Positions 1-6,268 of a DNA stretch of 7,732 nucleotides are shown here, piece by piece. Both the position numbers and the translations under genes were made by a program. Position 1 is the stretch's first letter. The number at the start of each line of letters is the position of its first letter. The DNA comes from Microbacterium sp. (lineage in GTDB: Bacteria; Actinomycetota; Actinomycetes; Actinomycetales; Microbacteriaceae): positions 1 through 7,732 of the forward strand of contig NZ_QFPF01000115.1 in assembly GCF_003248605.1 (NCBI RefSeq), given 5' to 3'. The notes under the pieces are model-generated. The model was not told the origin of the DNA and searched no databases. It saw only the letters and a list, made by a program, of their open reading frames with translations.

Positions 1-2
1 GC

Positions 3-398
3 TCCGGCGTCGGCGCCAGCGGCCTGATGCAACTGATGCCCGGCACCGCCAAGGAAACCGCACGCAAGTTCAGCATCCCCCTGGCCTCCCCGGCCCAGGT
101 GCTGGACCCGGATAAAAACATCCAGCTCGGCGCTGCTTACCTGAGCCAGGTTCACAGCCAGTTCAACGGCAACCGCGTGCTCGCCTCCGCTGCCTACAAC
201 GCCGGCCCAGGCCGCGTGCGCCAATGGCTGCGCGGCGCAGACCACTTGAGTTTCGACGTATGGGTGGAAAGCATCCCCTTCGACGAAACCCGCCAGTATG
301 TGCAGAACGTGCTGTCTTATTCGGTGATCTACGGGCAGAAGCTCAACTCACCGCAGCCGTTGGTGGATTGGCATGAGCGGTACTTCGACGACCAGTAG
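3..398 (+). CDS. slt: Soluble lytic murein transglycosylase, C-terminal part (5' end outside window)
   Basis: This is the C-terminal catalytic (SLT, goose-lysozyme-like) domain of a periplasmic lytic transglycosylase, which cleaves the MurNAc-GlcNAc bond of peptidoglycan and forms 1,6-anhydro-MurNAc. The frame is open to the left edge, so the ATG at 27 is internal and the gene begins before the window. Visible family motifs are GASGLMQLMPGTA at the start and SAAYNAGPGRVRQW in the middle, followed by an ESIPFDETRQYVQNVL stretch typical of Slt. The catalytic Glu normally lies just upstream of the GASGLMQ motif and is therefore not visible. The TAG stop (396-398) lies inside the first REP repeat, and a terminator follows at 505-533. 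The protein reads as Pseudomonas, unlike most of the window. Family assignment is firm; the exact symbol rests on similarity to Slt70. Confidence 0.93.
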   Translation, partial: SGVGASGLMQLMPGTAKETARKFSIPLASPAQVLDPDKNIQLGAAYLSQVHSQFNGNRVLASAAYNAGPGRVRQWLRGADHLSFDVWVESIPFDETRQYVQNVLSYSVIYGQKLNSPQPLVDWHERYFDDQ

Positions 399-492
399 GA
401 GCGAGCTTGCTCGCGAAGAACGTCAACGCTAACGCGTGCTTCCTGGATAAACTCGGCGCCTGTGAGTTTTTCGCGAGCAAGCTCGCTCCTAC
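395..492. repeat. Pseudomonas REP pair (REPIN-like inverted repeat)
   Basis: A 23-base element at 395-417 recurs as an exact reverse complement at 470-492. Its core is GAGCGAGCTTGCTCGCGAA, itself a small palindrome, and 52 bases separate the copies. This is the familiar extragenic REP sequence of the P. fluorescens group. Paired inverted copies (REPINs) are thought to be mobilised in trans by RAYT transposases. The left copy begins at the slt stop codon, so transcripts could fold into a long hairpin after the gene. No RAYT gene is visible here. The repeat independently supports a Pseudomonas origin for the left end. Confidence 0.92.
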
Positions 493-504
493 AGAGGTTT
501 CATT

Positions 505-533
505 GCCCGCATCGAAAGATGCGGGCATTTTTT
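505..533 (+). terminator. Rho-independent terminator after slt
   Basis: A 9-bp perfect stem (GCCCGCATC at 505-513 with GATGCGGGC at 518-526) has a GAAA loop, and is followed by A and six T at 528-533. The T-run is on the + strand, so it ends slt transcription. It lies directly against the stop codon of the convergent ABC exporter fragment (532-534 on the - strand). On the - strand the stem has no T-run. Confidence 0.9.
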
Positions 534-780
534 ATGGGCGCTGATTCACCTGTTCATCTCCATCACTGAACTGCAACGCCGCCAACCGCGCATACAGCGG
601 ATTGCTCGCAATCAACTGCTGATGCGTGCCCACCGCCACCAGCTTGCCCTGGTCCATCACCGCAATGCGGTCGGCATTCTTCACCGTGGCCAAACGGTGG
701 GCGATCACCAGCGTGGTGCGCCCCTGCATCAGCTGCGGCAGCGCTTGCTGGATAAGGTGTTCACTCTGGGCGTCGAGGGC
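532..780 (-). CDS. ABC exporter (MsbA-like permease/ATPase fusion), C-terminal tip only
   Basis: About 83 residues remain from the end of a nucleotide-binding domain of a type IV (MsbA-like) ABC exporter. They cover the D-loop region ([14 protein letters not shown]), the H-switch histidine in [12 protein letters not shown], and the conserved tail ([22 protein letters not shown]). The Walker A, signature and Walker B motifs and the whole membrane domain should lie on the N-terminal side, which means higher coordinates here. Instead the frame changes at about 766-780 into an acetyltransferase. So this is a broken end of a Pseudomonas-type gene, not a complete protein. The TAA stop is at 532-534, facing slt. 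What it exports cannot be told from this piece. Confidence 0.88.
   Translation of the reverse strand, partial: ALDAQSEHLIQQALPQLMQGRTTLVIAHRLATVKNADRIAVMDQGKLVAVGTHQQLIASNPLYARLAALQFSDGDEQVNQRP
766..780. other. Chimeric junction between Pseudomonas-like and actinobacterial DNA
   Basis: To the left lie Pseudomonas slt, REP repeats and an ABC exporter end; to the right, high-GC actinobacterial genes. The - strand reads ATC GCC CTC GAC GCC CAG AGT here. The ALDAQ codons (780-766) fit the D-loop of the exporter and also the beta strand of the ElaA-like acetyltransferase that is expected to read like IALDAQ. A join at a short sequence shared by both parent genes explains why the frame is preserved. 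The parent sequences are not in the window, so the exact length of shared sequence is inferred. Confidence 0.85.
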
Positions 781-1125
781 GATGGATGCTGTCGGGTCGA
801 TCTGCGCACACACTTCGAGGCCGCGGCGCATGAGGTCCGACGCGACGGGGGTGCCCCGCACCGACCCCGCGGCGACGACGCGGCCGATACGCAGGCCGGC
901 AGCATCCTGCAGCACGCGGAGCGTGGCGACCACCTCGTCGCCGACCTGCGCCCACACCATGCGGGCCCCGGGTTCGATGTCGCGTCCGTCGAGCTCGGGG
1001 TAGGCGGCGCCCTGCTCGACCACGAACACCTCCACGCGCAGCTGCAGCATGCGATAGAGCACGACCGGGTCGATGTCCGACACGGGGGCATCGGCATAGA
1101 CGATCGGCGCGTCGGCCCCCCTCAC
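766..1125 (-). CDS. ElaA-like GNAT N-acetyltransferase, C-terminus lost at junction
   Basis: About 120 residues of a GCN5-related N-acetyltransferase of the ElaA type, a cytoplasmic acetyl-CoA-dependent enzyme family with poorly defined substrates. Visible ElaA hallmarks are [31 protein letters not shown] and RIGRVV, then the acetyl-CoA loop region [15 protein letters not shown]. The last 30 or so residues, with the usual Tyr/Phe-rich end of the fold, are missing because the frame passes into the ABC exporter. I place the start at GTG 1125-1123. It overlaps the stop of the upstream membrane-protein gene as GTGA, which implies translational coupling, and the protein then begins [14 protein letters not shown]. 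The same frame stays open upstream to 1833 but is only antisense noise there. A naive caller would report a 433-residue fusion, which I do not accept. Confidence 0.85.
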
Positions 1126-1817
1126 GCCGACACCAGGTTCGTCGTGCCGATGCCGATCAGCAGCAGCCCGATCGCGAGCAGCGACACCCGCAGCACCAGG
1201 CCCGAGTGGCGCTGCAGCCAGATGCTGAAGCGCTCGAGCGCGGGCCGCACGCGCTTGTCGCCGAAGAGAAAGCTCAGCACGAGCCCCGCGACCGTCGAGA
1301 TCCCGACGACGGTGAACACCACGATCGCCAGGCCGCTGGCCACCGGGTTGAGCGCGGCGGAGCCGATCGCAAGTCCCGCGGCCACCGCGAGGGTGAGGTT
1401 CTTGGGCCGGACGTTCATCGCGACACCGAACAGCAGGGCGCGTCGTGGGCTCAGTGAGCTGAGGGCGCGCGTCCACGACGGGGCGACAGCATCCTTCGTC
1501 CTCGAGCGCACCTGCGAGATCACGGCGTACACGACCAGCAGGATCCCGATCACGAGCTCGACGCCGTGCGCCCAGCCGGGCATGCGCTCGGGGCCCACCG
1601 AGGGTACGACCCGCGCGCCGAGGGTGAACACGGACACGAGCACGAGCACCCCCAGCGCCCAGCCCGCGAGGTAGCCGACGCCCACGGGCACCGGGTTGGG
1701 GGAGAGGAGGATGAGCACGGCGGCGAGGATCGGCAACACGCTGAGCGCCAACGCCATCGCGAGGGGGATGACGTACCAGAGAACGGACTCCACGATCCGA
1801 GCGTAGGGGAGGCGCAC
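1122..1817 (-). CDS. GAP-family (SfLAP-like) six-helix membrane protein
   Basis: A 231-residue integral membrane protein with about six hydrophobic segments, roughly at residues 13-37, 44-66, 83-101, 127-150, 157-180 and 205-229. The layout and motifs ([25 protein letters not shown] at the first helix end, MNVRPKNL near residue 136) match the GAP / sulfolipid-1-addressing protein family. That family is abundant in actinobacteria and distantly related to LysE-type exporters. In mycobacteria a member takes part in exporting cell-envelope glycolipid; the cargo here is unknown. I chose GTG 1817 because AAGGG sits about seven bases upstream. GTG 1793 (residue 9), just before the first helix, is a reasonable alternative. 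The stop overlaps the start of the acetyltransferase gene by GTGA, so the two are probably one transcript. Confidence 0.82.
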   Translation of the reverse strand: MRLPYARIVESVLWYVIPLAMALALSVLPILAAVLILLSPNPVPVGVGYLAGWALGVLVLVSVFTLGARVVPSVGPERMPGWAHGVELVIGILLVVYAVISQVRSRTKDAVAPSWTRALSSLSPRRALLFGVAMNVRPKNLTLAVAAGLAIGSAALNPVASGLAIVVFTVVGISTVAGLVLSFLFGDKRVRPALERFSIWLQRHSGLVLRVSLLAIGLLLIGIGTTNLVSA

Positions 1818-1840
1818 AGCCGCCCTTCACCATGAGTCGC

Positions 1841-1846
1841 TAGGCT
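1841..1846 (+). promoter_or_regulatory. Candidate -10 box (TAGGCT) upstream of the CNNM operon
   Basis: TAGGCT fits the actinobacterial TAnnnT -10 consensus and lies in the 181-base gap between the divergent GAP and CNNM genes. Transcription would begin near 1853, leaving a leader of about 145 bases before ATG 1999. I see no convincing -35 hexamer at the usual distance, so this is tentative. Confidence 0.3.
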
Positions 1847-1882
1847 CGATCGCTCAACCATGCTTGGAGGCATCAGAACCCC

Positions 1883-2005
1883 ATGAGCTGTGCGATTCGC
1901 TCCACACGCCCATCCGAAGAACCCGGCGATAGTCCGAAGCGCGTCGGCCTGACCCCGACGCGCGCCCGGTCCGTCTCGAAGCGAGGGGACGCCGCGACAT
2001 GCTGA
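1883..2005 (+). CDS. Possible 40-residue leader ORF before the CNNM operon
   Basis: An ATG at 1883 preceded by GGAGG (1866-1870, 12-base spacing) opens a 40-codon frame. It ends at TGA 2003-2005, just past the ATG of the CNNM gene at 1999, so the two frames overlap by seven bases. The peptide starts MSCAIRSTRPSEEPGDSPKR, is Arg-, Ser- and Pro-rich and ends in Cys; I recognise no family. A short ORF whose stop overlaps the next start can couple or gate translation of that gene. Against it: the spacing is long and any high-GC stretch yields open frames by chance. Treat it as a candidate only. Confidence 0.25.
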   Translation: MSCAIRSTRPSEEPGDSPKRVGLTPTRARSVSKRGDAATC

Positions 2006-3426
2006 TCGCCGTGCTCACCCTGCTCCTCGGAATCATCGTCATCCTCGCGATCATCGTCGCCAACGGCTTCTTCGTCGCCCAGGAGTTCGCCTACATGTCG
2101 GTCGACCGCTCCAAGCTCGGGGCGCAGGCCGAGGCGGGGGATGCCGCCGCCGCACGCGCGCTGAAGGTCACCCGCCGTACCTCGTTCATGCTCTCCGGGG
2201 CGCAGCTGGGCATCACGGTGACGGGCCTGCTCGTCGGCTTCGTCGCCGAGCCCCTCGTCGGCGAGTCTCTCGGCGTGCTGCTGGGCGGCGTCGGAATCCC
2301 CGCCGCGGTCAGCGTGACCATCGGCACCGTGGCGGCCCTCGTCGTCTCGACCGTCGTGCAGATGATCTTCGGCGAGCTGTACCCGAAGAACCTCGCCATC
2401 GCGAACTCCGGCCCCCTCGCTCGCGTCCTCGCCGGACCCACGCTCGTCTACCTCACGGTGTTCGGATGGCTGATCACGGTGTTCGACCACGCCGCGAACG
2501 CCCTGCTGCGGCTGCTGCGCATCGAGCCGGTGCACGATGTCGACTCCAGTGCGACGGCCGACGACCTCGAGCACATCGTCGCCGACTCCCGCGAGAGCGG
2601 CGATCTGCCGGAGGAGCTCTCGCGCATGTTGGATCGCATCCTCGACTTCCCGCACCAAGACGTCGAGCACGCGATGGTGCCCCGCTCCCGGGTGGACGTC
2701 GTCCGGCCCGACACGACGATCGGCGAGGTGCGCGCCATGATGGCCGAGGCGCACACGCGATACCCCGTCATCGACGACGACGATCAGCCCCTGGGTGTGG
2801 TGCAGCTGGTGGACGTGCTGGGTGCGGGCAAGGCCCGGGATGCTGTCGCCGTGACCGAGCTGATGCGTCGTCCGACCGTCGTGCCCGAGCTGATGAGCCT
2901 GCCGGACGCGCTCGAGCTGATGGCGTACGAGCGCAATGAGCTCGCCTGCGTCATCGACGAGTACGGCGGGTTCACCGGCATCCTGACTCTGGAGGACCTC
3001 GCCGAAGAGGTGGTGGGCGAGATCACGGACGAGCACGACGGCGAGCTTCCCGCCGGCGTCGAATCCGTGGGCGAGGACTCGTGGACGATGGAAGGCGACG
3101 TCCATCTCGACGAGGCCGAACGCGAGATCGGCCACGACCTGCCACGTGGCGATTACGAGACGATCGCGGGACTTGTGATCGCCTCGGTCGGCGCGCTGCC
3201 CCGCGTGGGCGATCAGGTGCGCATCGACCTGCCGCAGGAGGCGGCCGACATCGTGTGGCACGAGACACTCGCGCGCTGGCTGGACGTGAAGGTGCTCGAG
3301 GTCACCCGGCACGTCCCCGCGCGAGTCGAGGTCACGCTGTGCGAGCAGCGTGACGACGACGAAGGCAGCGATCGCCGCGAGGCCGGCGGCGTGCCGGCCG
3401 CCGATGGGGAGGAGGGCGCGCGATGA
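1999..3426 (+). CDS. CNNM/CorC-type transporter protein with CBS pair and CorC_HlyC domain
   Basis: A 475-residue membrane protein of the CNNM/CorC family, implicated in Mg2+ (and Co2+) efflux and formerly called hemolysin-like. Domain order: DUF21/CNNM membrane domain, residues 1 to about 175, with the opening motif NGFFVAQEFA (22-31), SGAQLGIT (66-73) and the conserved GELYPKNLAI (125-134); a CBS (Bateman) pair, about 205-330, ending in DEYGG at 320-324; and a C-terminal CorC_HlyC domain, about 345-430. The last 35 residues are acidic and look disordered. The start is ATG 1999 with GAGGGGA nine bases upstream. The stop overlaps the next gene's start as ATGA, so the two are translated together. 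The CBS pair in relatives binds Mg-ATP and gates transport. Family is certain; ion specificity is inferred. Confidence 0.93.
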   Translation: MLIAVLTLLLGIIVILAIIVANGFFVAQEFAYMSVDRSKLGAQAEAGDAAAARALKVTRRTSFMLSGAQLGITVTGLLVGFVAEPLVGESLGVLLGGVGIPAAVSVTIGTVAALVVSTVVQMIFGELYPKNLAIANSGPLARVLAGPTLVYLTVFGWLITVFDHAANALLRLLRIEPVHDVDSSATADDLEHIVADSRESGDLPEELSRMLDRILDFPHQDVEHAMVPRSRVDVVRPDTTIGEVRAMMAEAHTRYPVIDDDDQPLGVVQLVDVLGAGKARDAVAVTELMRRPTVVPELMSLPDALELMAYERNELACVIDEYGGFTGILTLEDLAEEVVGEITDEHDGELPAGVESVGEDSWTMEGDVHLDEAEREIGHDLPRGDYETIAGLVIASVGALPRVGDQVRIDLPQEAADIVWHETLARWLDVKVLEVTRHVPARVEVTLCEQRDDDEGSDRREAGGVPAADGEEGAR

Positions 3427-4457
3427 CTGATCCCTGGATCGTGATCGTCGTGACGATCGCCCTGATCGCCCTGTCGGCGTTCTTCGTCGTGATCGAGTTC
3501 GCCCTGCTGGGCGCGCGTCGCCACAGGCTCGAGGAGATGGCGGCGACGAGTCGACCCGCACGCGCGGCACTGCGCGGCTCGAACGAACTGACGGTGATGC
3601 TCGCGGGTGCACAGCTCGGCATCACCGCGTGCACGTTCGCGCTCGGCGCGGTGACCAAACCGGCCGTGGACGCGTGGCTGCTGCCGCTGTTCTCGTCGTG
3701 GCTGCCCGCATGGGGCGCGGACGTGATCGCGTTCGCGCTCGCCCTTTTCATCGTGACATTCCTGCACCTCGTGGTCGGCGAGATGGCCCCCAAGTCGTGG
3801 GCGATCGCGCATCCCGAGCGTTCAGCACTCCTGATCGCGGTGCCGGCACGTGCGTTCATCTGGATATTCCGCCCGCTGCTGCTGTGGATCAACAGCATGG
3901 CCAACAAGCTCGTCGCGGCGAGCGGTGTCGAGCCGGTCGATAGAGCCGCCGCCGGCGGGTACGACACCGCGACGCTGCGTCACCTCGTCGAGCATTCCGC
4001 CGAGGTGGGGGCACTGGACACGTCGTACCAGACGTCGCTGCGGGGCGCGATCGAGCTCGAGACGCTGACCGTCGATGACCTGATCCCCTACGGTGTCGCG
4101 CCGACCACGGTCGCACTCGATGCGACCGTGGTCGATGTGCAGCGGGCCGCGGAGGTCTCGGGACACCTGCGCATCCTGCTGGGATCGCCCGTCGATGGCA
4201 TCGACGGTGTCGTGCACGTGCGCGACACTCTGCTGCAGGACCCGGATCGGGCAGCGCGCGAGTTCGCGCGTGCAGCCTTCGTGCTGCCCTCGGGCACACT
4301 CGTGCACGAGGCGCTCGCGCAGATGCGTCGAGCCAGTCAGCAGCTGGCGATCATCATGGACGGCGAGCGATTCGTGGGCCTGGTCACCCTTGCCGACGCG
4401 CTGCGCAACGTGTTGCCGCGGCCCTCGGACTCGGAGGAGCCCCGACCGGCGCGGTGA
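3423..4457 (+). CDS. Second CNNM-family protein, shorter and without CorC_HlyC domain
   Basis: A 344-residue paralogue of the preceding gene, sharing the DUF21/CNNM membrane domain: SAFFVVIEFALL (18-29), AGAQLGIT (61-68) and GEMAPKSWAI (119-128), with about four hydrophobic segments before residue 160. The soluble part (about 190-335) is a diverged CBS pair. It lacks the DEYGG motif of its neighbour, and the protein ends right after the second CBS with no CorC_HlyC domain. It starts at ATG 3423, overlapping the upstream stop by four bases. This long-plus-short CNNM tandem is a common actinobacterial arrangement; from memory, M. tuberculosis Rv1842c/Rv1841c looks alike. A joint Mg2+ transporter or heteromer is plausible but inferred. 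Confidence 0.9.
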   Translation: MTDPWIVIVVTIALIALSAFFVVIEFALLGARRHRLEEMAATSRPARAALRGSNELTVMLAGAQLGITACTFALGAVTKPAVDAWLLPLFSSWLPAWGADVIAFALALFIVTFLHLVVGEMAPKSWAIAHPERSALLIAVPARAFIWIFRPLLLWINSMANKLVAASGVEPVDRAAAGGYDTATLRHLVEHSAEVGALDTSYQTSLRGAIELETLTVDDLIPYGVAPTTVALDATVVDVQRAAEVSGHLRILLGSPVDGIDGVVHVRDTLLQDPDRAAREFARAAFVLPSGTLVHEALAQMRRASQQLAIIMDGERFVGLVTLADALRNVLPRPSDSEEPRPAR

Positions 4458-4492
4458 GCCATCCGTCCGGGGTTCGGTGACGAACAGGAGAT

Positions 4493-5458
4493 GTGAGCAT
4501 TTCGTCTCCCGCCCGCAGCGGCGGTGCAGCATCCCCCTCTCTCGCCCTCGACCCCGAGCACCTGGGACTTCAGCGAGAGGTCGCGCAGACGGCGCTCGGC
4601 GATGTCGTCGTGCGCGCGGGGCGACGCGCGGGCGGGCCCGCGACCCTTTTGCTGCACGGCGCCGCGGGGTCGTGGACGACGTGGATCCCCCTGATCGAGG
4701 CGTCGGGCCGGCTCGGCAGGCCCCTCGCCGACGTCGTCGCGATCGATCTGCCGGGGTGGGGCGAGTCCGTCGCCGACACGCGCGGTGTGGGCGTACAGCA
4801 GATGACCGCGGCCGTGGCCGAGGTCGTCCTCGCTCGCGGATACGGAAGCTGGCGTGTCATCGGGCACTCGCTCGGCGGTCTGATCGCCCTCGATCTGGCG
4901 TCACGTCATCCCGAGCGCACGATCTCGGTCGGTCTGGTCTCACCCTCCGGGCCCGCCGTGATCGATGCGATCCGCCGGCCGTGGCGCGGGGGTCGCCGCC
5001 TGCCGTGGTTCGCCGGGATGCTGCTGGCGATGCGCCTGTTCTCCCCGCTGGGCCGCGCCGGCCGGGTACTGGCGACGGCCTTGCACCGGCTGGGCGTGCT
5101 GACGCTCTTGGCCGCTCCGCTGTTCGCGGCGCGGGGAGCGCTCGATCCGAGCGTCTTCGAGGCGCTCGCCCGCGAGGTGCGACCCGGTGCGTTCGCCGAT
5201 GCGGCGCGCGCCGCGGCGCGGTACGACCTGCGCGCGTGGGGCGGCATCCATGCTCCGGTGCGGGCGGTTCGAGGCGCGAGGGACGTTTTCGTCGGCGCGG
5301 ATGACCGCGCGGCCCTCACCCGACTGATCCCGGACTACCGGGAGCACACGATCGTGGGGGCGGGGCACTTCGCCGCGATCGAACGGCCCGAGATCGTGCT
5401 CGACGCGCTGCTGCCGGCGTCGGTCGTGCGCGGTTCGCGGGTGGCCGAGCGGGTGTGA
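4493..5458 (+). CDS. Alpha/beta-fold hydrolase
   Basis: A 321-residue cytoplasmic alpha/beta hydrolase. Visible elements are the oxyanion-loop HGAAGSW (55-61), the strand-4 turn DLPGWGES (85-92), the nucleophile elbow GHSLGG with Ser126, the probable acid Asp264 (GARDVFV) and the catalytic His292 (GAGHFAA). A long lid region (about 140-245) is Arg- and Leu-rich. The substrate cannot be deduced; esterase, lactonase and C-C hydrolase members look alike at this level. The start is awkward. GTG 4493 is the first codon after an in-frame stop at 4478, but AGGAG (4486-4490) is only two bases away. The other in-frame GTG (4610) would lose part of the fold. It lies 35 bases after the CNNM pair and may be in the same operon. 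Confidence 0.88.
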   Translation: MSISSPARSGGAASPSLALDPEHLGLQREVAQTALGDVVVRAGRRAGGPATLLLHGAAGSWTTWIPLIEASGRLGRPLADVVAIDLPGWGESVADTRGVGVQQMTAAVAEVVLARGYGSWRVIGHSLGGLIALDLASRHPERTISVGLVSPSGPAVIDAIRRPWRGGRRLPWFAGMLLAMRLFSPLGRAGRVLATALHRLGVLTLLAAPLFAARGALDPSVFEALAREVRPGAFADAARAAARYDLRAWGGIHAPVRAVRGARDVFVGADDRAALTRLIPDYREHTIVGAGHFAAIERPEIVLDALLPASVVRGSRVAERV

Positions 5459-5480
5459 GAAACACCGCGAGGGCATGAGA

Positions 5481-5510
5481 AAGGGCGGCCCGCTTGCGCG
5501 GACCGCCCTT
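5481..5510 (-). terminator. Terminator hairpin, mainly for the cold-shock gene
   Basis: On the - strand, AAGGGCGGTCCGC (5510-5498), loop GCAA and GCGGGCCGCCCTT (5493-5481) form a 13-bp stem with one G-U pair and a stable GNRA-type tetraloop, followed by TTTCTC. It lies between the convergent hydrolase and cold-shock genes. Read on the + strand, the same position is a C-A mismatch and there is no T-run, so it probably works poorly for the hydrolase transcript. Confidence 0.82.
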
Positions 5511-5518
5511 CGGCGAAC

Positions 5519-5722
5519 TCAGATCAGGCGGATGTTCTCGGCCTGGGGGCCCTTGGGGCCCTGAGCGGTGTCGAACTCGACGCGCTGGTTCTCATCGAGG
5601 GTGCGGTAGCCCCCCGTGCTGATGGCGCTGTAGTGAGCGAAGACGTCGGCCGAGCCGTCCTCGGGAGCGATGAAGCCGAAGCCCTTGTCGGCGTTGAACC
5701 ACTTGACTGTTCCGGTGGTCAT
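5519..5722 (-). CDS. cspA: Cold-shock protein (CspA family)
   Basis: A 67-residue single cold-shock domain that binds single-stranded RNA and DNA and acts as an RNA chaperone. It has the normal family length, with the opening [15 protein letters not shown] carrying RNP1 (KGFGFI, 13-18) and RNP2 (DVFAHYSAI, 26-34). The end is [10 protein letters not shown]. The start is ATG 5722, with AGGGA eight bases upstream. The frame stays open upstream to 5989, but that extension has no family similarity and carries the leader and probable promoter. The symbol is family-level: actinobacteria often have several csp genes and I cannot say which this is. Expression is probably controlled through its long leader. 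Confidence 0.95.
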   Translation of the reverse strand: MTTGTVKWFNADKGFGFIAPEDGSADVFAHYSAISTGGYRTLDENQRVEFDTAQGPKGPQAENIRLI

Positions 5723-5890
5723 GGTGTTATTCCCTACGTGTTCTGCTGCACCCGAAGGTGCGGGTGGCCTCATCGGATGCCGCATCCTCGTGAACACGCA
5801 CCTGCGCCATCGAATCCGACGGTGAAAGCGGGGGTCCTGCGATCGGCGGCCCCGACAGGGCCTCTTCTGCCAAAGGCAAATGCCGATCGC
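5723..5890 (-). promoter_or_regulatory. Long 5' leader of the cold-shock gene
   Basis: If the -10 box at 5898-5903 is right, the cold-shock mRNA has a leader of about 170 bases. Long structured leaders are a known trait of csp genes and affect mRNA stability and translation at low temperature. A hairpin at 5761-5748 on the - strand, GCACC-TTCG-GGTGC, has the very stable C(UUCG)G tetraloop and lies just upstream of the ribosome-binding site. I see no coding sequence here. Confidence 0.45.
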
Positions 5891-5897
5891 ACGGTCG

Positions 5898-5903
5898 AGT
5901 CTA
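5898..5903 (-). promoter_or_regulatory. Candidate -10 box (TAGACT) of the cold-shock gene
   Basis: TAGACT fits the actinobacterial TAnnnT -10 motif, reads toward the cold-shock gene and lies within a non-coding stretch. No clear -35 hexamer is seen at 16-18 bases upstream, which is common in this group. The start site would be near 5890. Confidence 0.4.
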
Positions 5904-6126
5904 CGCCACGATCGCTCGCGCAGGCGACCACGGGTCGCTTCGATGTGTGATGGGCCATGTGGTCCGGTCCACCTGCGAAGAAGTGGCATCTGAATGAGTG
6001 TTCCCGGAGTGAGATCCGGGCCTTCGTGGCTGCCGTGAGTTCACTGCGGGTGAAGTGGACCGTTGTCGCGGGCGCCGTGCCGCGGTTGGGTACAGAGCAA
6101 CCCACTCGTTCCCGGAGGTGACCGTC
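5904..6126. other. Non-coding spacer between divergent cold-shock and small membrane-protein genes
   Basis: Together with the cold-shock leader this forms a gene-free stretch of about 400 bases. I see no supported coding frame. It has a 6-bp inverted repeat, CCCGGA (6003-6008) and TCCGGG (6015-6020), and the 10-mer GTTCCCGGAG occurs twice, at 6000-6009 and 6108-6117, the second copy forming the ribosome-binding site of the next ORF. Neither is strong enough to assign a function. Confidence 0.4.
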
Positions 6127-6267
6127 GTGATATCCCTGCTCGTTCTTGTCCTCGTCGTGCTGCTGATCGCCGCGGTCGTCGTCGCGACCCTGCGCACCGC
6201 GCTGCGTGATGACACGGGGCCTCGCCCCGCCGATCCGACCTACGACACGCGGCGCCCGGCGCCGTAG
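6127..6267 (+). CDS. Small single-pass membrane protein, 46 residues
   Basis: A strong Shine-Dalgarno (GGAGG, 6114-6118) stands eight bases before GTG 6127. The protein is one long hydrophobic helix, ISLLVLVLVVLLIAAVVVA (2-20), then a short tail rich in Arg, Asp and Pro, ending RRPAP. Reading with the positive-inside rule, the tail is probably cytoplasmic. I do not recognise a family. The frame is also open upstream to 6055, but that extension has no ribosome site and would place about 24 polar residues before the helix, so I prefer the short form. The stop is one base from the stop of the convergent HAD gene. It could be a membrane anchor or stress peptide, but nothing in the sequence decides this. 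Confidence 0.6.
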   Translation: MISLLVLVLVVLLIAAVVVATLRTALRDDTGPRPADPTYDTRRPAP

Positions 6268-6268
6268 C

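Noticed and set aside
622..1674. Long open frame of 350 codons on the + strand
   Set aside because: It is His/Arg-rich, lies opposite recognised - strand genes, and spans the chimeric junction; a shadow of high-GC coding.
532..1833. A single 433-residue fusion protein on the - strand
   Set aside because: The N-terminal 236 residues are antisense to the GAP-family gene and Arg-rich with no family likeness. The remainder joins two cut genes at a cross-species junction.
1873..3612. Long open frame of 579 codons on the - strand
   Set aside because: It is antisense to the two CNNM genes, which have clear domains, and its composition (Asp, Gly, His, Arg rich) is typical of a mirror frame.
4093..5304. 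403-codon + strand frame across the second CNNM gene and the hydrolase
   Set aside because: Very Arg- and Ser-rich with no motif, and it overlaps two firmly identified genes in another frame.
5723..5989. N-terminal extension of the cold-shock protein
   Set aside because: The family starts at [12 protein letters not shown] 5722 has a good ribosome site, and the extension is Arg/Pro-rich and covers the probable promoter.
6025..6121. Small + strand ORF from a GTG near 6025 ending on the next ribosome site
   Set aside because: It has no ribosome site at proper spacing and no recognisable content; about 31 codons open by chance is common here.
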